Both the position numbers and the translations under genes were made by a program. A DNA stretch of 64,000 nt from Nectonema munidae (taxonomy: Eukaryota; Nematomorpha; Nectonematoida; Nectonematidae), in assembly GCA_030549495.1 (NCBI GenBank), contig JAUIRK010000786.1, forward strand, positions 297,247 to 361,246, given 5' to 3'. Positions 11,229-23,359 of this stretch are shown here, piece by piece. The stretch's first letter is position 1. Every line of letters starts with the position of its first letter. The notes beneath the pieces were generated by a model that did not search any database, had not been told where the DNA came from, and saw nothing but the letters and a program-made list of their open reading frames with translations.

Positions 11229-14184
11229 TAAAATTTCCTGTTTACATTTTTCTTAAATAAAAATAATTCAAAATTTGGTAAAAAAAAATATTCCTATGAT
11301 GGAACTTATCATAGTGTCTATAAGTGTAATAAAATAATGGGTATCCTTGTAAAAATAAGGCATTAAAATTAGATTCATGTGCAATAAGTAAAGAAGAGAA
11401 CATTTATTTTTCTTATACAGCTATAGATCAAGCGTGCAAAACAAATCAAATCATTTATTTTACTATTGATAAAGCATGACGAAGTTATTTCTTTTAAAAA
11501 ATTTAAATAATATGACTCAAAAAAATTGCATTAGATTAAATTAGTTTGAATCAGGTTATACTTGTTTGTTATTCTAACAATATAGAGTTGAATTTTACTA
11601 GTGATATTGTTCAAAGATGGAATTCTCTGACTTCCAAAAAACTTTCGCCTGGTCTTAAAATATAAAATGCTAAATTGAGTATTGATATTCCTGCTTAATA
11701 TTTTTTCGTCTTCAAATAACCAAAATAATTGTTAAATATAGTTTAATAATAAAATAACTCGCAAGACACACCCAAAAGCTGTTTATACATCTGTGCAGTT
11801 GTATAGAAAGTGTATCTATGAGCCAAATTTATAAAGATGATATCAACATCGGAATAAACTGTAAGAATGAGCCTGTGATCTTTGTTAATTTAGAGTTTAA
11901 ACGTATTGTGACAATACACAATTATAGAGATTCAATATGTACCCACATATAGGTAATATTTTTATATTGAAATTCTTACATCACCTATCGCACAAGTTTT
12001 CTATGGGTAACCCACATAGGTTGGTCTGCACGATAAAGCAATAAATCATACGTTCCATATTCTTTTTTACTAATATTCTCGCTTAAATGAAATGCCGTTT
12101 TATTTATGAGACTAACTTGCTAATACAGAAACCTAGCTTATAATTTTGCGTTGCTGTTATACAGTTAATCGATCTTTAGTTTCACCTTATAACGGAACAT
12201 GAGATGGTCTAGATGAATATGCTTTTATTAAAAACAATAATACTTGTGTACTAATACACCTTTTATTTAAATAAAGGGATACTCTTTATTTTTCATTTTT
12301 GACTGCTCAATTTTTTCTCCTTTTATAAATTGTTCTTATGGAGGCATCTTCTAAACTCAAAAATTTTGATATTGGAAAAAGTATCGTTACGTATTACTGC
12401 AAAACAAAATTGAAACTCAATTTGTACCAATTAAACAACAACTTCGTTATACCGAAGCGGCGTGACTCCGAAAGGTTTGCGGGATCCACACATAAATTGC
12501 GAGTGTGCGTCATTTGTCTAAAACTTACTCCAGGGCGGGGCGGAGATGGATTCAATATTAGTATTGCGGGTTAGCTTGTAAAATTGGGGATATTCGCGAA
12601 TTAATTCTTAAAAAAGCGTATAATAATTAATAAGATATTCATTCATTAGCTCATATCTGATTATATCAAGTGTAACATCAGTAAGTACATCACATCACAC
12701 ACACTGATCATCAAAGTTCCATTTGTTTCTTTAAATAAAGTAATTTTTTTATTACATATACAATACAATATTTATATTGAAGGAATTTTCCTATACTTTC
12801 TGTTGTTGGGCATAATGTTTTATGCATTATGATAACAAGTGTTGCTAGCGATCGTAACTGCAGTCTGGCTGATCATCATTGCAAGATCAGCTTTAAAAAG
12901 CCAAGTTGTCAATGATATTTTATTTTTAAATAGAGTTAAAAAAATGAAATTTTGTTTTAAATCTAACATCAAAAAAATCAAATATATAAAAAAAGTATCA
13001 ATTAAATTATAGTCTTTTATCAAAATGGAATTGTGTTAAGTTAGGCGGTTGAGGGTTTAAATTTAAAATTTTTAGTGCAATGAGGGTGTGGACATATTTT
13101 TTCAACCCCAACTGGGCGCCAATATATATATACAAACACAATCATATACACTAAAATAGACAAAGAGAAATTTTTCTCCTATGAAAATGTCTATTCTGAA
13201 TATTTTAAATAAAGAAGTTTCATGAAGATTTTTATCAACGAGTATGAATGTTACTAATTGATTGGTTTTAGCATAGCAATAAATGTTTAGGTTTATTAAC
13301 GGTCGTTTTTTATGCCTGCACTAAAACCTTCATATTTATATATACTAACCCAATCCTTAAATTCATTTTATAATTAATTGGCTTACTGCTAGAATGAGAA
13401 ATGATTAAAGCGATTACAATTTGCGTTTGGCTAAATTTTCACCGTGTTTTTTCTAGATAAAAGAATAAGACAGACCACATATTAAAAATAAAATGTCTAC
13501 ACTCATTTTAATTCCAAATAGAGCGTGTAAGGCATCAAAATATCAGAAATTTCATACTGATTTTGGATATAGTGATGATTTCCGATATATATACTATAAT
13601 AAATCTTGTATATCCAAGTTTTATTTTATTACTAATTTCAATATATATCAAAATAACAAAATTTTATAAACAAGGTAAATCATTTAAGATGTTTCCAAGA
13701 TTATCATAATTAGGTTTCTTTAAATAAAACTTCTATCAAATATTGAACTTTAATTATCAAGAATGATATTATCAAGAGATTAAAATATCTGTTGTATTAT
13801 TCTCAAAGCTTTTAGTTAGAGGCATAGCATAAAAAAGTATATAATCAACAAACATTTATATATATTTTACAGAGGGCAACCTTCATTGGATTGAAAGAAT
13901 ATTGCCCCCTGATCCAAATTAAAAATTGCCATTTGAATAGCATTGTCTTAGTTTTTATAGAAGTCAGTATTCGCATATGAACAGAAATTTTCTACATTTT
14001 GACTGTGGTATTCAACCATAGTAAATAGGAGCTTCAGAAATCAAAACGTATTTCCTCATCTTATCTTTGAACAAAAGGATCCAATAAGTGAAATATAACT
14101 TTAGAATTAGCTTAGAGTTTAAAGTAAAAAAAAACGTAGTAAAATATTCGAAACCAATCATTTTAATACAGAAAAGATACATAA
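11229..14184. other. Intergenic stretch, non-coding apart from one repeat
   Basis: Nearly 3 kb between the GT92 start and the TP53RK stop. It holds copy 2 of the 66-bp repeat and AT-rich DNA. A 78-codon open stretch at 12338-12574 overlaps a locally GC-richer patch (12450-12560) but resembles nothing I know. Confidence 0.6.
11963..12028 (+). repeat. 66-bp dispersed repeat, copy 2
   Basis: Same block as 1187-1252, same orientation, differing at about four positions. Flanks are unrelated, so this is a dispersed, not a local, duplication. Confidence 0.7.
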
Positions 14185-16557
14185 CTATAACTTTCTTCCG
14201 CGTTTTTTAACCGATTCGACTCTTTTAATAACCTGTTTACCATGTTGATAATTTTTTTCGTAGCCAGAGTAAATGTGGATTAAAAAAGCTTTTAAAGGAT
14301 AGTGTGAACTGAGAAATGCTTTTTCTGCAAGATAGAGATCTACTGCTTTGTGCTCTTCTTTCGATTTCACTGAGCTTAAACCAAAGTCTATTAAAAAAAC
14401 TTCGGATTGTGGAGTTAGAAGCATGTTAGAGGTTGTTAGGTCTCCGTGAATGATGTCATTTGCGTGCATCTTCGCTAAAAGATCAACATTCAATTTCAAT
14501 AGGAAATAAGTTATGCTTAAAAAGATTACCCAAGATTTCTCCTATTTTTTCGCAAATAGACTTGATTTTGTCAGAAGAGTTGACATCACAAGACTCTAAA
14601 AATTCTTTAATAGTTATGCTATTTAATACATATTCCATGTAAATTTTAAAGGAAGTAGCATCTTCTTTAACAAACTTTGGGACTGAAATACCTATAAAAA
14701 TTACAAAGCAAAATAGTACATAGACGACTTAAAAAGAGAAAGGTGATGTTACTTGATAAATACAATCAGACCTCGTTTATCTAACATTCTATTAATAGAT
14801 GCAATATTGACTGTAATCAACTCCCGCAATGCTTTTCTCCTTCGTTATTCTGATATTGACAATCGTATTTTTGTATCAATAATATGGAGATGTGTTCAAA
14901 AGACAAACTATTGCAAATAGTGTTTATTGACTGATCTAAATATGGGAAATCCTGAGATATGCACGCATTCTAATCATAAACCCAATTTTGTCTCTGTTTC
15001 TGCCTCCAAATGTGTGGACGAAATGAAAAGAAAGGCAGAGCATATGTGAGATGAATCAGCAAAAATTTTCGCACATTTCATTCAAAATATCTATGAAGAT
15101 AAAAATTTCTACATTTTTTTAGTCTCATGGAAATCGCAATTTTTACTTTATAACAATCGATCCTCAGCTTTTTCTAGGATAATTGCTTTTGGAAGTAAAA
15201 AAGCTTTGTTTTATACCTATATCCGAATTATGGATTTTTTAATGGCTCCCTCTGGTTTTTTGCAAATTATATGTCATTAGAGCTCGACTAGGACTTAGAC
15301 CTGTTTCTCTAGTTTACGCTTCAATGTGATCAAAAACTCAAGATTCATATGAAGAACTTTTTGATGTTTTTGCTCGCTGCTTAAAGTTGAATGAAGTTCA
15401 TTGCCCAGAAAAGGTAATAGTAGATTTTGAAATTGAAGTCGTTCAAGCTTTATATCGCATATGGTATGGTATTGCAATTAAGGGTTGTTTCTACCACGTT
15501 ACGCAATCCATTTGGAGAAAAATTCAAGAGTTTGGCCTCACTAATATAAACCGTACAAATAAAAGTTTAAAGCAATTTTGTGGAGAACTAGGTGGTTTGG
15601 CCTTTTTACCTTTCTCACACGTTCAAGTTGGAATTTTGCCCACTAGAAGCAAGGGACTCATGTTATTTTGACTCTACGTTAGTAAGTGGAGAATATCTAT
15701 CAAGAAGAAATAATCCGCAAGCTTCTTTATTGAATTTACATCGTCTCTCTCCAAAATTTCGTTCACAATGTTGGAACAACCACTGCAAATCATGGAGCAA
15801 CCCATTTTATCATCTAGTTGGTATTTGCCATCCTTCGGTATTTAAACAAGATGCCGTTGTTTGCGAAATAATTGCTCGAAATGAAATTGATATAACTCCA
15901 AAATAATAAAAATTTAATAGAACTTCAGAAAAGACTAAAAAATGTATGCATGCATTATAATGCAGGAAGAAAGGATATTGCGTAATTTCTAAAAGGAATT
16001 AGCCATAATATATGTTTTTAAAAGTCTAGTTAATTCTTTTATTTTTCAATAAATTTTTTGAATAACATTTTTGCCAATGCTTCTGTGCTTGCCAGGAAAC
16101 AGACTATGTTTATGGCTAGCGTTCAGGTTTTTATATATACTACTCTTTTCCGGTGCCATTTTTAACATGCAGCAAAAAACGATTGAAGATTTTTAATCCT
16201 TCAAACTATACACAAATTTCTAAATTGATATAATTGTTCTTATTCCGACAAATTGACAATCCGCCAAAATGTCTGTGAAACAATGTCGGATAAAAGAGAT
16301 CTGAGAGTACATTTAAAAATAATCAATAATATACTTTCATTCATTTTATAGGAAAATTAAGACTTACCAATGTCAGATAATTTATTTAAAAATTTGCATT
16401 CATTCTTGTGTCTTTCTTTCCTTATCTTCAAATCTAAGGTAGGATGTCGGTAACTTTTAGAAAAACGTTCCTTAAGCATAATTTTTTTGCCTTCAAATTC
16501 CTTTAGTACAAACAACTTGGCTTCAGCTCCTTGGTACACAAGTTCTCCATCATCCAT
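14185..16557 (-). CDS. TP53RK: TP53RK/Bud32 kinase of the KEOPS complex
   Basis: Atypical small kinase/ATPase that works with OSGEP (Kae1), TPRKB and LAGE3 in making tRNA t6A37. Three exons read on the minus strand: 16557-16368, 14691-14530 and 14474-14185, with GT/AG ends and matching phases, giving 213 residues. Exon 1 has 'YQGAEAKLFVL' and 'YRHPTLDLKIRKERHKNE', the Bud32 N-lobe signature. Exon 2 begins 'ISVPKFV' and contains 'YMEYVLNSITIKEFL'. Exon 3 has the catalytic loop 'IIHGDLTTSNMLL', the metal-binding 'IDFGLS' and ends in 'KKRGRKL', the basic tail typical of the family. It is shorter than the human protein (253 residues) mainly because the N-terminal extension is absent, as in yeast and archaeal Bud32. 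The first intron (about 1.7 kb) holds a MULE relic on the opposite strand; the second is about 55 nt. NOC4L lies about 530 bp upstream in the same direction. Confidence 0.95.
14940..15910 (+). pseudogene. MULE-type transposase relic in TP53RK intron 1
   Basis: Fragments in several plus frames match the MULE transposase domain often found with FLYWCH or SWIM zinc fingers. In order they are 'CTHSNHKPNFVSVSASKC', 'YEELFDVFARCLKLN', 'CPEKVIVDFEIEVVQALYR' (with a catalytic Asp), 'KGCFYHVTQSIWRKIQEFGL', 'YFDSTLVSGEYL' and 'GICHPSVFKQDAVV'. Stops near 15050 and 15290 and a frame change near 15640 show decay. It lies antisense within the intron, so it does not interrupt the host reading frame. Confidence 0.75.
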
Positions 16558-17087
16558 GCGTCTTGAAGGCCGATTTATGATAGAAACTTACGTAGAAATA
16601 AATAAATAAACAGTCTATTCATTATATAAAAGAGGCTCGAATTTGCTAAAACATATTTTTATAAAAATTAACATTTTGAAGTTATAGTAAATAAATACTA
16701 ATTTTACTGGAGTCAATAAAATCTTTAACAACTTCTCAATCTTTTTCTTAATATTTTTAAATAGTTTAGAGCCAAAAGGTTGACAAACTGGTTGAATAAT
16801 ATTGAACTGCTTGTAACTGTTTTTATTTTAAGCTATAAATATATATATATATATAAATTTTCAAATAGAAATTGTACATGGATGGTGCAATTTTGAAGTT
16901 ATTTTGGCTCGTTAGAAGGTGGGGGTACATCTACCTCTCCCCCACTAGTAAAATAAGCTTAACAAAAATTTGAATGGATTATTTTTTCTGACGTTAAAAG
17001 TAGTAATAGATAAGAATACACTAGTAGTTCAATGAATAAAAAATCAGAACATGATTTATTGAACGTAGCCAAATCAAAACATTATAG

Positions 17088-18581
17088 TTATTTAAATAAG
17101 AATTTATCAAGGGATTCTAAAAAAGGTGATTCATTAATATGAAAGACATCTTTTTTATATTTTTTCTTTCTTAATTCATCAATTAAGTCCAAGTCAGTTA
17201 GCTGAATGGCATCTTGCAGTATTAACTCTTGTTTTGGCAGCGGCTGGTTTATTTTTTGAGCCAAGAACACAATTCTTGGTAAATAATGATTTTGTAAAGC
17301 GAAAAACTCCATAACACTAATTTTTTTATTTTTGAATTCTATCAAAGAATCACTGCTTGATAAAGCTTTTTCGAACTCCTGCATTTCCAGCATTTCTTGA
17401 GTAGAAGGATGACGAATCATGAGATTTATTGCAAAGGTAAGGCAGATCAAAGTTGTAGAGGGAGAGGAAGAGAGTAGAGCACAATGAGAGAGTCTTTTTA
17501 TAAATGCTAAAACGATATAGGATGGAATATGCGAAGATGAAAGAAATAAGTTGAGATACATGAAAAAATCATCACGATACCCACAAGAGGGAAGCATGAG
17601 GTTTAACTTGCTTATGCGAAAAACATGCTGATAAAAATCTTCACATTCAACATTGTGCTTCTGAATTAACTGGAAATAGGATTTAAGGCAGAGAAAAGAC
17701 ACAACGTCGTCACGGTTTTCGAAATTCTTCTTGAAAAAGTCTGTAAAGAATAGAGGCTTGTTAAGAAGGGGGAAGATTATTTTAGAAAAGTCAGGAAGAA
17801 AAATGAGTGCAACGTCTTTCGTTAAAAAAGAATATAGAAAGTAAAGCCAAAATGCCGTGAAGGAGTCTTTGAAAGTTTTTACTGAAATTTTAAAATTTGA
17901 GGAATCGAAAAACACATGGCTTAAAATGGTATTGTTCGTTTCACGCGCTAAATCCGCACAGTTCAGCCCTACTTCATGAATCAAGGTGCAAATATTAATT
18001 AAGGAAATCCTACTAAAATTGACAACCTTTTTGTTAACAAACTGTGCTTGAACGTTCTTTAATATTTTAAATGAAATATCATGAAACCTCAAATACAAAG
18101 AGGAAAGTTTTTTAATTATTTCTACAGAATCTTCATGAAAAACTAAATAGTTTACAAGTTTGGTAAATGTAGATTTTAGAAAAGTTGCGGAGACATCTTT
18201 AGAATACTTAATCTCAAAATAGCAAATTTTCATCAAACTTTTCAAAACGTCTTCAATAAAAATATCAACATTCAGAAACTCTAAAAAAAGTGAAACAATT
18301 TCATCATATGTTGCATTGGAGAGTAATGATGAGCTTTTCTCAGATTTATCCTTTAAATCAAGTTTCCCGATCTTGTTCAACTCGCAAAGGATAAAGGTCA
18401 ACTTGTCAATACATTCTTTAGCGCGACTGTCTTTAATTTTTAAAATTGAAATAAGAGATAGCACTTTATTTATATCGTGTTTGCTAAGAAAATCTTCAGC
18501 CAACATATTTATCTCAGACTCTTTCATTTTCTTATATCTAAAACAAGCAGCATACAATAAATAAGAAGACAATATATTCAT
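17088..18581 (-). CDS. NOC4L: NOC4L, nucleolar complex protein 4 homologue
   Basis: Known role: with NOP14, Noc4 is needed for 40S pre-ribosome maturation and export. The gene is a single open frame of 497 residues, close to the human 516. The C-terminal half is the CBF/Mak21-Noc family domain. Diagnostic blocks are 'KSYFQLIQKHNVECEDFYQH', 'LNLFLSSSHIPSYIVLAFIK', 'LTFAINLMIRHPS', 'ALQNHYLPRIVFLAQKINQP' and 'DLIDELRKKKYKK'. These line up in order with the human protein, including the spacing from 'HKHNLEYPDFY' to the 'LFLSSSHLPAYLVAAF' block. The N-terminal half is poorly conserved, as usual. Two Mets are possible: 18581, or the one starting 'MKESEIN' about 50 bp downstream; the longer is reported. 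No intron is evident. TP53RK lies downstream on the same strand. Confidence 0.93.
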   Translation of the reverse strand: MNILSSYLLYAACFRYKKMKESEINMLAEDFLSKHDINKVLSLISILKIKDSRAKECIDKLTFILCELNKIGKLDLKDKSEKSSSLLSNATYDEIVSLFLEFLNVDIFIEDVLKSLMKICYFEIKYSKDVSATFLKSTFTKLVNYLVFHEDSVEIIKKLSSLYLRFHDISFKILKNVQAQFVNKKVVNFSRISLINICTLIHEVGLNCADLARETNNTILSHVFFDSSNFKISVKTFKDSFTAFWLYFLYSFLTKDVALIFLPDFSKIIFPLLNKPLFFTDFFKKNFENRDDVVSFLCLKSYFQLIQKHNVECEDFYQHVFRISKLNLMLPSCGYRDDFFMYLNLFLSSSHIPSYIVLAFIKRLSHCALLSSSPSTTLICLTFAINLMIRHPSTQEMLEMQEFEKALSSSDSLIEFKNKKISVMEFFALQNHYLPRIVFLAQKINQPLPKQELILQDAIQLTDLDLIDELRKKKYKKDVFHINESPFLESLDKFLFK

Positions 18582-19207
18582 TTCGTTTTGGAATAATGGA
18601 TTATAAGTTTAAATTTTAATTAGTTTTCGGTTTTGAACGCTAATAAAGACATTGTGATTTTTGTAAAGCATAGTGGTTTCAGAAAAAAATATCTACACAA
18701 TCACTTACAGAGTTGCGAATTCTTAAAAATAAAAGATGCTAGTTTCTTTAAAAAAAACCAAAAAGTAGCTAAAGTTATGACTTTTTTATTAAACTAAAAC
18801 GTAAAAAAATTTGTAATAAAAATGTAGAAACGACCTCACTATCATACACACCATCTATCTCTATTTTGGCCAGATTATAGCGATTTAGACAGTTCAACCA
18901 GAGTTAGGGATAAAATTTTGCTCAAACCACAAAATATAAAAATTTTGTAAATATTTTTTAATTTTTGTTATAAAAATCTATTTCAAACTCGAATGCCTTT
19001 CTGCTTGATTTGTATAATAATATAATCTACATAATAGTAACATGTATGAATGTATAGATTACATATACTACATGATTGAAAATCAATAAGTGATTACTTA
19101 TCTTAACTCTACATTTCAAAGAGGTGTTAAACTTTAAAAGTTTGGTGAGTTCATATTTGAAGTGGAATTTTGCTATATCGCGTTAGCAATCCAACTAATA
19201 ATTCAAG
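18582..19207. other. Non-coding stretch upstream of NOC4L
   Basis: AT-rich DNA with no gene; it should hold the NOC4L promoter, but no element can be singled out. Confidence 0.55.
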
Positions 19208-20395
19208 TTGACTAATGACCTGTTGCTGTTTCACCTACTGAACAAGAGCTAATCTCTTATTCTAATTCCGTTAGCACCCCTATTGATTATGACTATCAAG
19301 GCAAACATACGACAAGTGAACCCATACCACTTAACAAGAAGGCTCCTCACGATCTCATTAGATATTTAGATATAAAGAGTAGAGCTCTGGGAATGAAGAT
19401 TGAAGCAGAGAAAATTTCTAAAACATATGTCTGCATTACAACCGTGCGTCATCGTCATAAACAACTTTTAAAATTTTCCAAGATGAAAAATAACATTTGC
19501 TATTGTCAGGATGCAGATTCTCTTATACAACAATTATGTATATCTGATTCATACAAACAAGATAATTGGATGTTGTTCATTGATTTCAAAAATACTCTAA
19601 AAGCATTCTTTTTTCACAGTGGAAATCGGCTTCACTACGTACCAATTGCACACGCAACAAATATTACAAAGAATTATGAAACTATGAAAATTTTGCTTTC
19701 CTCAGTCAGAAGAGATATCAAAGTAAATAGTCTACTAGGTATTAAGAGTGGTTCCACGAAGTAAATGTGCTTTCTATATTTGAGGAATAGTAGAGCAGAT
19801 GCGGAGCACTACATGAGGAACGATTGGTCAGCAAGACCCAAAGATGCACCTGGTAGATTCACATGTCTGTGGAAACGTTTCATGAAACCAGAAAAATTAT
19901 TCCTCCCTCCATTATATCTCAAATTGGGCTTGGAGAAAAGCTTTATTAAAAGCATGGATACAGATAATGGGTTTCACTACTTGCGTAAGAAATTGGGTAG
20001 AGGATATCTGAAGAAAAATTAAAAGCAGGCATTTTGAATGGTCCCCAGATTCGTATGCTGGTTAATGATAGTCAGTTTCCAAAAACGCCAAGCCCTTTGA
20101 AGGCTAATGCAAAGAAATCATTTGTAGATGTGACACAATTTTCTTAGAAACCAATGTGCATACAACTATAAAGAAATTATTGAAACTATTATAAAAAAAT
20201 TATCGCGTTCTGGGTTCACAAATGTCGTAAAAGCTTCATTTCATCCATTACCATCTGAATTTCTTCCCAAGTAATCTAGAAGACATCGTGGTGAACATGA
20301 AGAGAGATTTAACCGGGGCATTGCCATAATGGAGTGTAGGTATCAGGATCGGTTAAATCCTAGCATGATAGGAGACAACTGCTTAAAAAAACAAA
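19208..20395 (+). pseudogene. Relic of an unnamed transposase-like protein family
   Basis: Plus-strand pieces match a long uncharacterised protein family that I know from many invertebrate genomes, usually multi-copy and transposase-like. Blocks in order are 'SRALGMKIEAEKI', 'VRHRHKQLLKFSKMKNNICY', 'NWMLFIDFKNTLKAFFFHSG', 'RLHYVPIAHA', then after an in-frame stop at 19762 'MCFLYLRNSRADAEHYMRND', 'LFLPPLYLKLGLEKSFIK', and after a further frame change 'KAGILNGPQIR' and 'ERFNRGIAIMECRYQDR'. Alternating acidic residues hint at an RNase H-like fold, but I cannot assign catalytic residues. At least one internal stop and several frame changes show it is dead. No terminal repeats were found. Confidence 0.65.
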
Positions 20396-22028
20396 TGTTA
20401 AGGCAAGCACCTAAAATTATTTTGAAAATTTTAGGTGCTTTAGACTGCTGATTAAAAATGTTATATAGAAAGTGTTAAAAAAAATAAATTGGAATAATTA
20501 ATGTTTATACCCAAGTTAATATGTTACACAATGTAAAATAAAATGCGATATGAGAAACATATTTTCAATCTCATATAAAATTCTGGTTGGATAGCAAAAA
20601 ATGAATACATAATCACATGTAAGGACCATTATGGCTATTGGCCAGTGTTATAGGAATACTTTCCAGCACTCGAAAAAAAGGTTATTTTATTTGCCTGGAA
20701 GCAAATATATTTCTGAGAGCAAAAATTAGTACGAAATCCTGGGAACAAAATACTAAAAAACAAGATACTTAAACAAATATTGGTTTATATCAAAATTTAA
20801 AGGCAATTTATATTAAAATTTACGATATTTAGCATGTTGAGAAATCCTTACATAAAGTATTTCACAAAAGATATTTCTTTTGTAGATTTAAAGAAAGTTC
20901 ACACTTAAAATATTTAGTAATTTAACTTTGAATCAAATTCATATTAAATATAAAAAACTTTCAGGATTTTCTAAAATTTAATTATATAAGCTATTACAAT
21001 AATTTTCATGAAAGCTAGAAATTTATTTTGCTTAATAACTTTTTGAACATTCATATTATTTTTAGAATCTATACTGATATTTTGTAAAAAATTAAAATAA
21101 ATTGAAGAAAGACCATGCTTACTTTGGCGTTGTTTTATATTTCAAAGTTTTTTTGCTTACAAAAAGTATTTTTAAATAAGCTAAGACGTATATTAAATTT
21201 ATTCTTTACAAAAAATATTGATATAGAAAAACAAGGAGTTTTTTTATATATATCTTTTTTAGATTTAGTTAGTAAGCGACAGTTAATCTAGAGACAATCC
21301 CAGAAAAGATGAACGCCTGGCAAACTTAGTCTTAAACTGTCATGTAATCTTCAAGATAGCTTGAGAGCGCTGCAACAGTCAATCTCCTACATGGTTTATA
21401 AGACTGGAACGGTTTCATCATTCTATCTCAACGTTAATTGTTTTTGGAAACTATAAATTTCTTTCCGTGCAGTGAAAATAACATATTCACAACCTTGAAA
21501 TTTAAACGTTTTTAGGTATGAAGAAGCTTAGAAATAAATTTCCTTGAATAAATTATACTCCTACTTATTGTGTAGTCTCTAGCTAAATCCATTTAGCAAT
21601 TTTAAGAGAAGTGAAAAATATGTCTATGAAGATCCCATAGCGTTGAGGAAGATTACTGTCACTTATGAGCCTTTTCATTATTGATAATGAGGAAAAGTTG
21701 ATTCTATCAAACAATACAGAAATTAAAATTTGAGGTTTGAAAAATAAAAACTATTGGAATAATTGAGATGATAAACGTTTAAACTATAATGCCCTGATTT
21801 TTTAGGCCCATAAATCTTTGTATTACATCCACCTCTAAAGCTATTGCAAGGAATTAGAAAGATTTCATAAATCCCTTGAAAATTAAATAGCTTTAATTTT
21901 ATATATTTAGTTGATATTGTAGGGAATTAGAAAGACTTCATAAATAAGCTGGCAATTATATAGCTTTAATTTTATATATTCAGCTGATATAAAAACATAT
22001 TTTCGCTATATTAAATATTTAATTTATA
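20396..22028. other. AT-rich non-coding stretch with a 73-bp tandem duplication
   Basis: No gene is visible. At 21849-21995 a unit of about 73 bp (starting GGAATTAGAAAGA, containing ATAGCTTTAATTTTATATAT) occurs twice in tandem with moderate divergence. Confidence 0.6.
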
Positions 22029-22775
22029 TACAGTAGACACTTGTAAAGTCGGACTACATGGGGGAGAAGGGTGTCCGACTATGCCTATTGTCAGATTTAA
22101 CAGAGGTAGTGTTCTGAAGAGCCATAACCACCCATCACTAACAGTAAAATCATTAATTCCCATATGCCTGGCTAACTTTTGAGCAGCATCTTGAATAACA
22201 ATCCCACGAACTTTTACACCGCATGATCGTTGCTGCGCAAACCATTTCGTTACCGCCACTTCCAAATTTCCATCCTAAGAAACTCACATCCTTTTTCTAA
22301 TTCTAAGAGAGACACATTGTACTTTAAAGAAAAGGCTATGAGTTTATCTTTAGCTTTCCGGATGTCTACCACAGTTTGTTTTTAACACATAATCTTCACA
22401 AACACATTTCGCATTAGTTCCAGCTTCTAATTTGCGAATAAGTTCAAGTTTTTTGGTCACTGATAGAGTCACAAGCTTTCGAGCGTTGGCTGTACGTCTT
22501 CCAGGCATTTTGTAAGAAAATATTAAAGAAAATGGGAGATGAACACTTCAACAATTGATATAGCCACAACAAGATTTTGAATACCGTCAAAAGTTAGAAT
22601 GACCGCGAACTATCAATTGAGTAAAAAAATAAAATGGCTACATGTAAGCGAAATTAAAAAAGTCAAAGAAAATGGCCTCTTGTAAGCCTATGAGGGCAAA
22701 CATTTGTATTCTCGGTCACGGCCCGACTTATCCGATATCCAACCTTAGAGTCCGAGTTAACGAGGGTAAAATTTA
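22029..22775 (-). pseudogene. pogo/Tigger transposase N-terminal relic
   Basis: The minus strand from about 22510 starts 'MPGRRTANARK', continues 'LSVTKKLELIRKLEAG' (CENP-B N-terminal helix-turn-helix), and after frame breaks has 'VTKWFAQQRSCGVKVRGIVI' and 'DFTVSDGWLWLF', the second CENP-B DNA-binding half. The DDE catalytic domain is missing. The outer sequences (TACAGTAGACACTTGTAAAG on the left; CCCTCGTTAACTCGGAC on the complement of the right) look like decayed Tigger terminal repeats. The element is a deleted copy. Confidence 0.75.
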
Positions 22776-23355
22776 GAAAGAAAAAACTTATATGGTAATA
22801 ATGGCTTGGTTAATTCGAGACCTAAGGCTATATCATATTCGGATATTGTTAAAAAATCTGTTTTTTAAACCAAATTTGATGATTCTGATGAGCTTACTTC
22901 GTTTATAAGTTATTCTAGTTAAGTATTATATGAAGTAAAAGTTAATAATCAAGAAAATCCTTCATGGAAAAAATTAAAGATACAAAGATAATAAGTCTAT
23001 TAAAACCCAATATTTAATACCTCGCGAATAATTTTGTCCATTGCAAATTTGAAATTCATTTCCTAGAAAATTCTATCAAAGAAACTCTATTCAAAACTAC
23101 CGGTAAACGTTTTAATAAGGATAGAAATTCAAAATAAAATAAACAGTTAAACTTTTTTTTCGTATCATTAAAAATACTAATTATTAAAATTGAAGAAAGA
23201 ATAGTATTAAAGAAAACATTCAGAGCACAATACTTAATATGCACATTGCAAACCAACTTTTTAGATCCTTTCTTACTTATAATCTTGAAAAGGTATCACA
23301 AAGATCTTGTGGTTGAAGGCGTCGGTTATGTGTCTTGACAGAACTCATGAAAAGA
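22776..23355. other. Non-coding stretch between Tigger and piggyBac relics
   Basis: AT-rich, no supported feature. A 66-codon minus-strand open stretch at 23056-23256 has no recognisable similarity. Confidence 0.5.
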
Positions 23356-23359
23356 CAAT

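Noticed and set aside
12338-12574. 78-codon open stretch with a GC-richer end
   Set aside because: No recognisable domain, no splice context and no similarity to anything I know; length is within chance for this composition.
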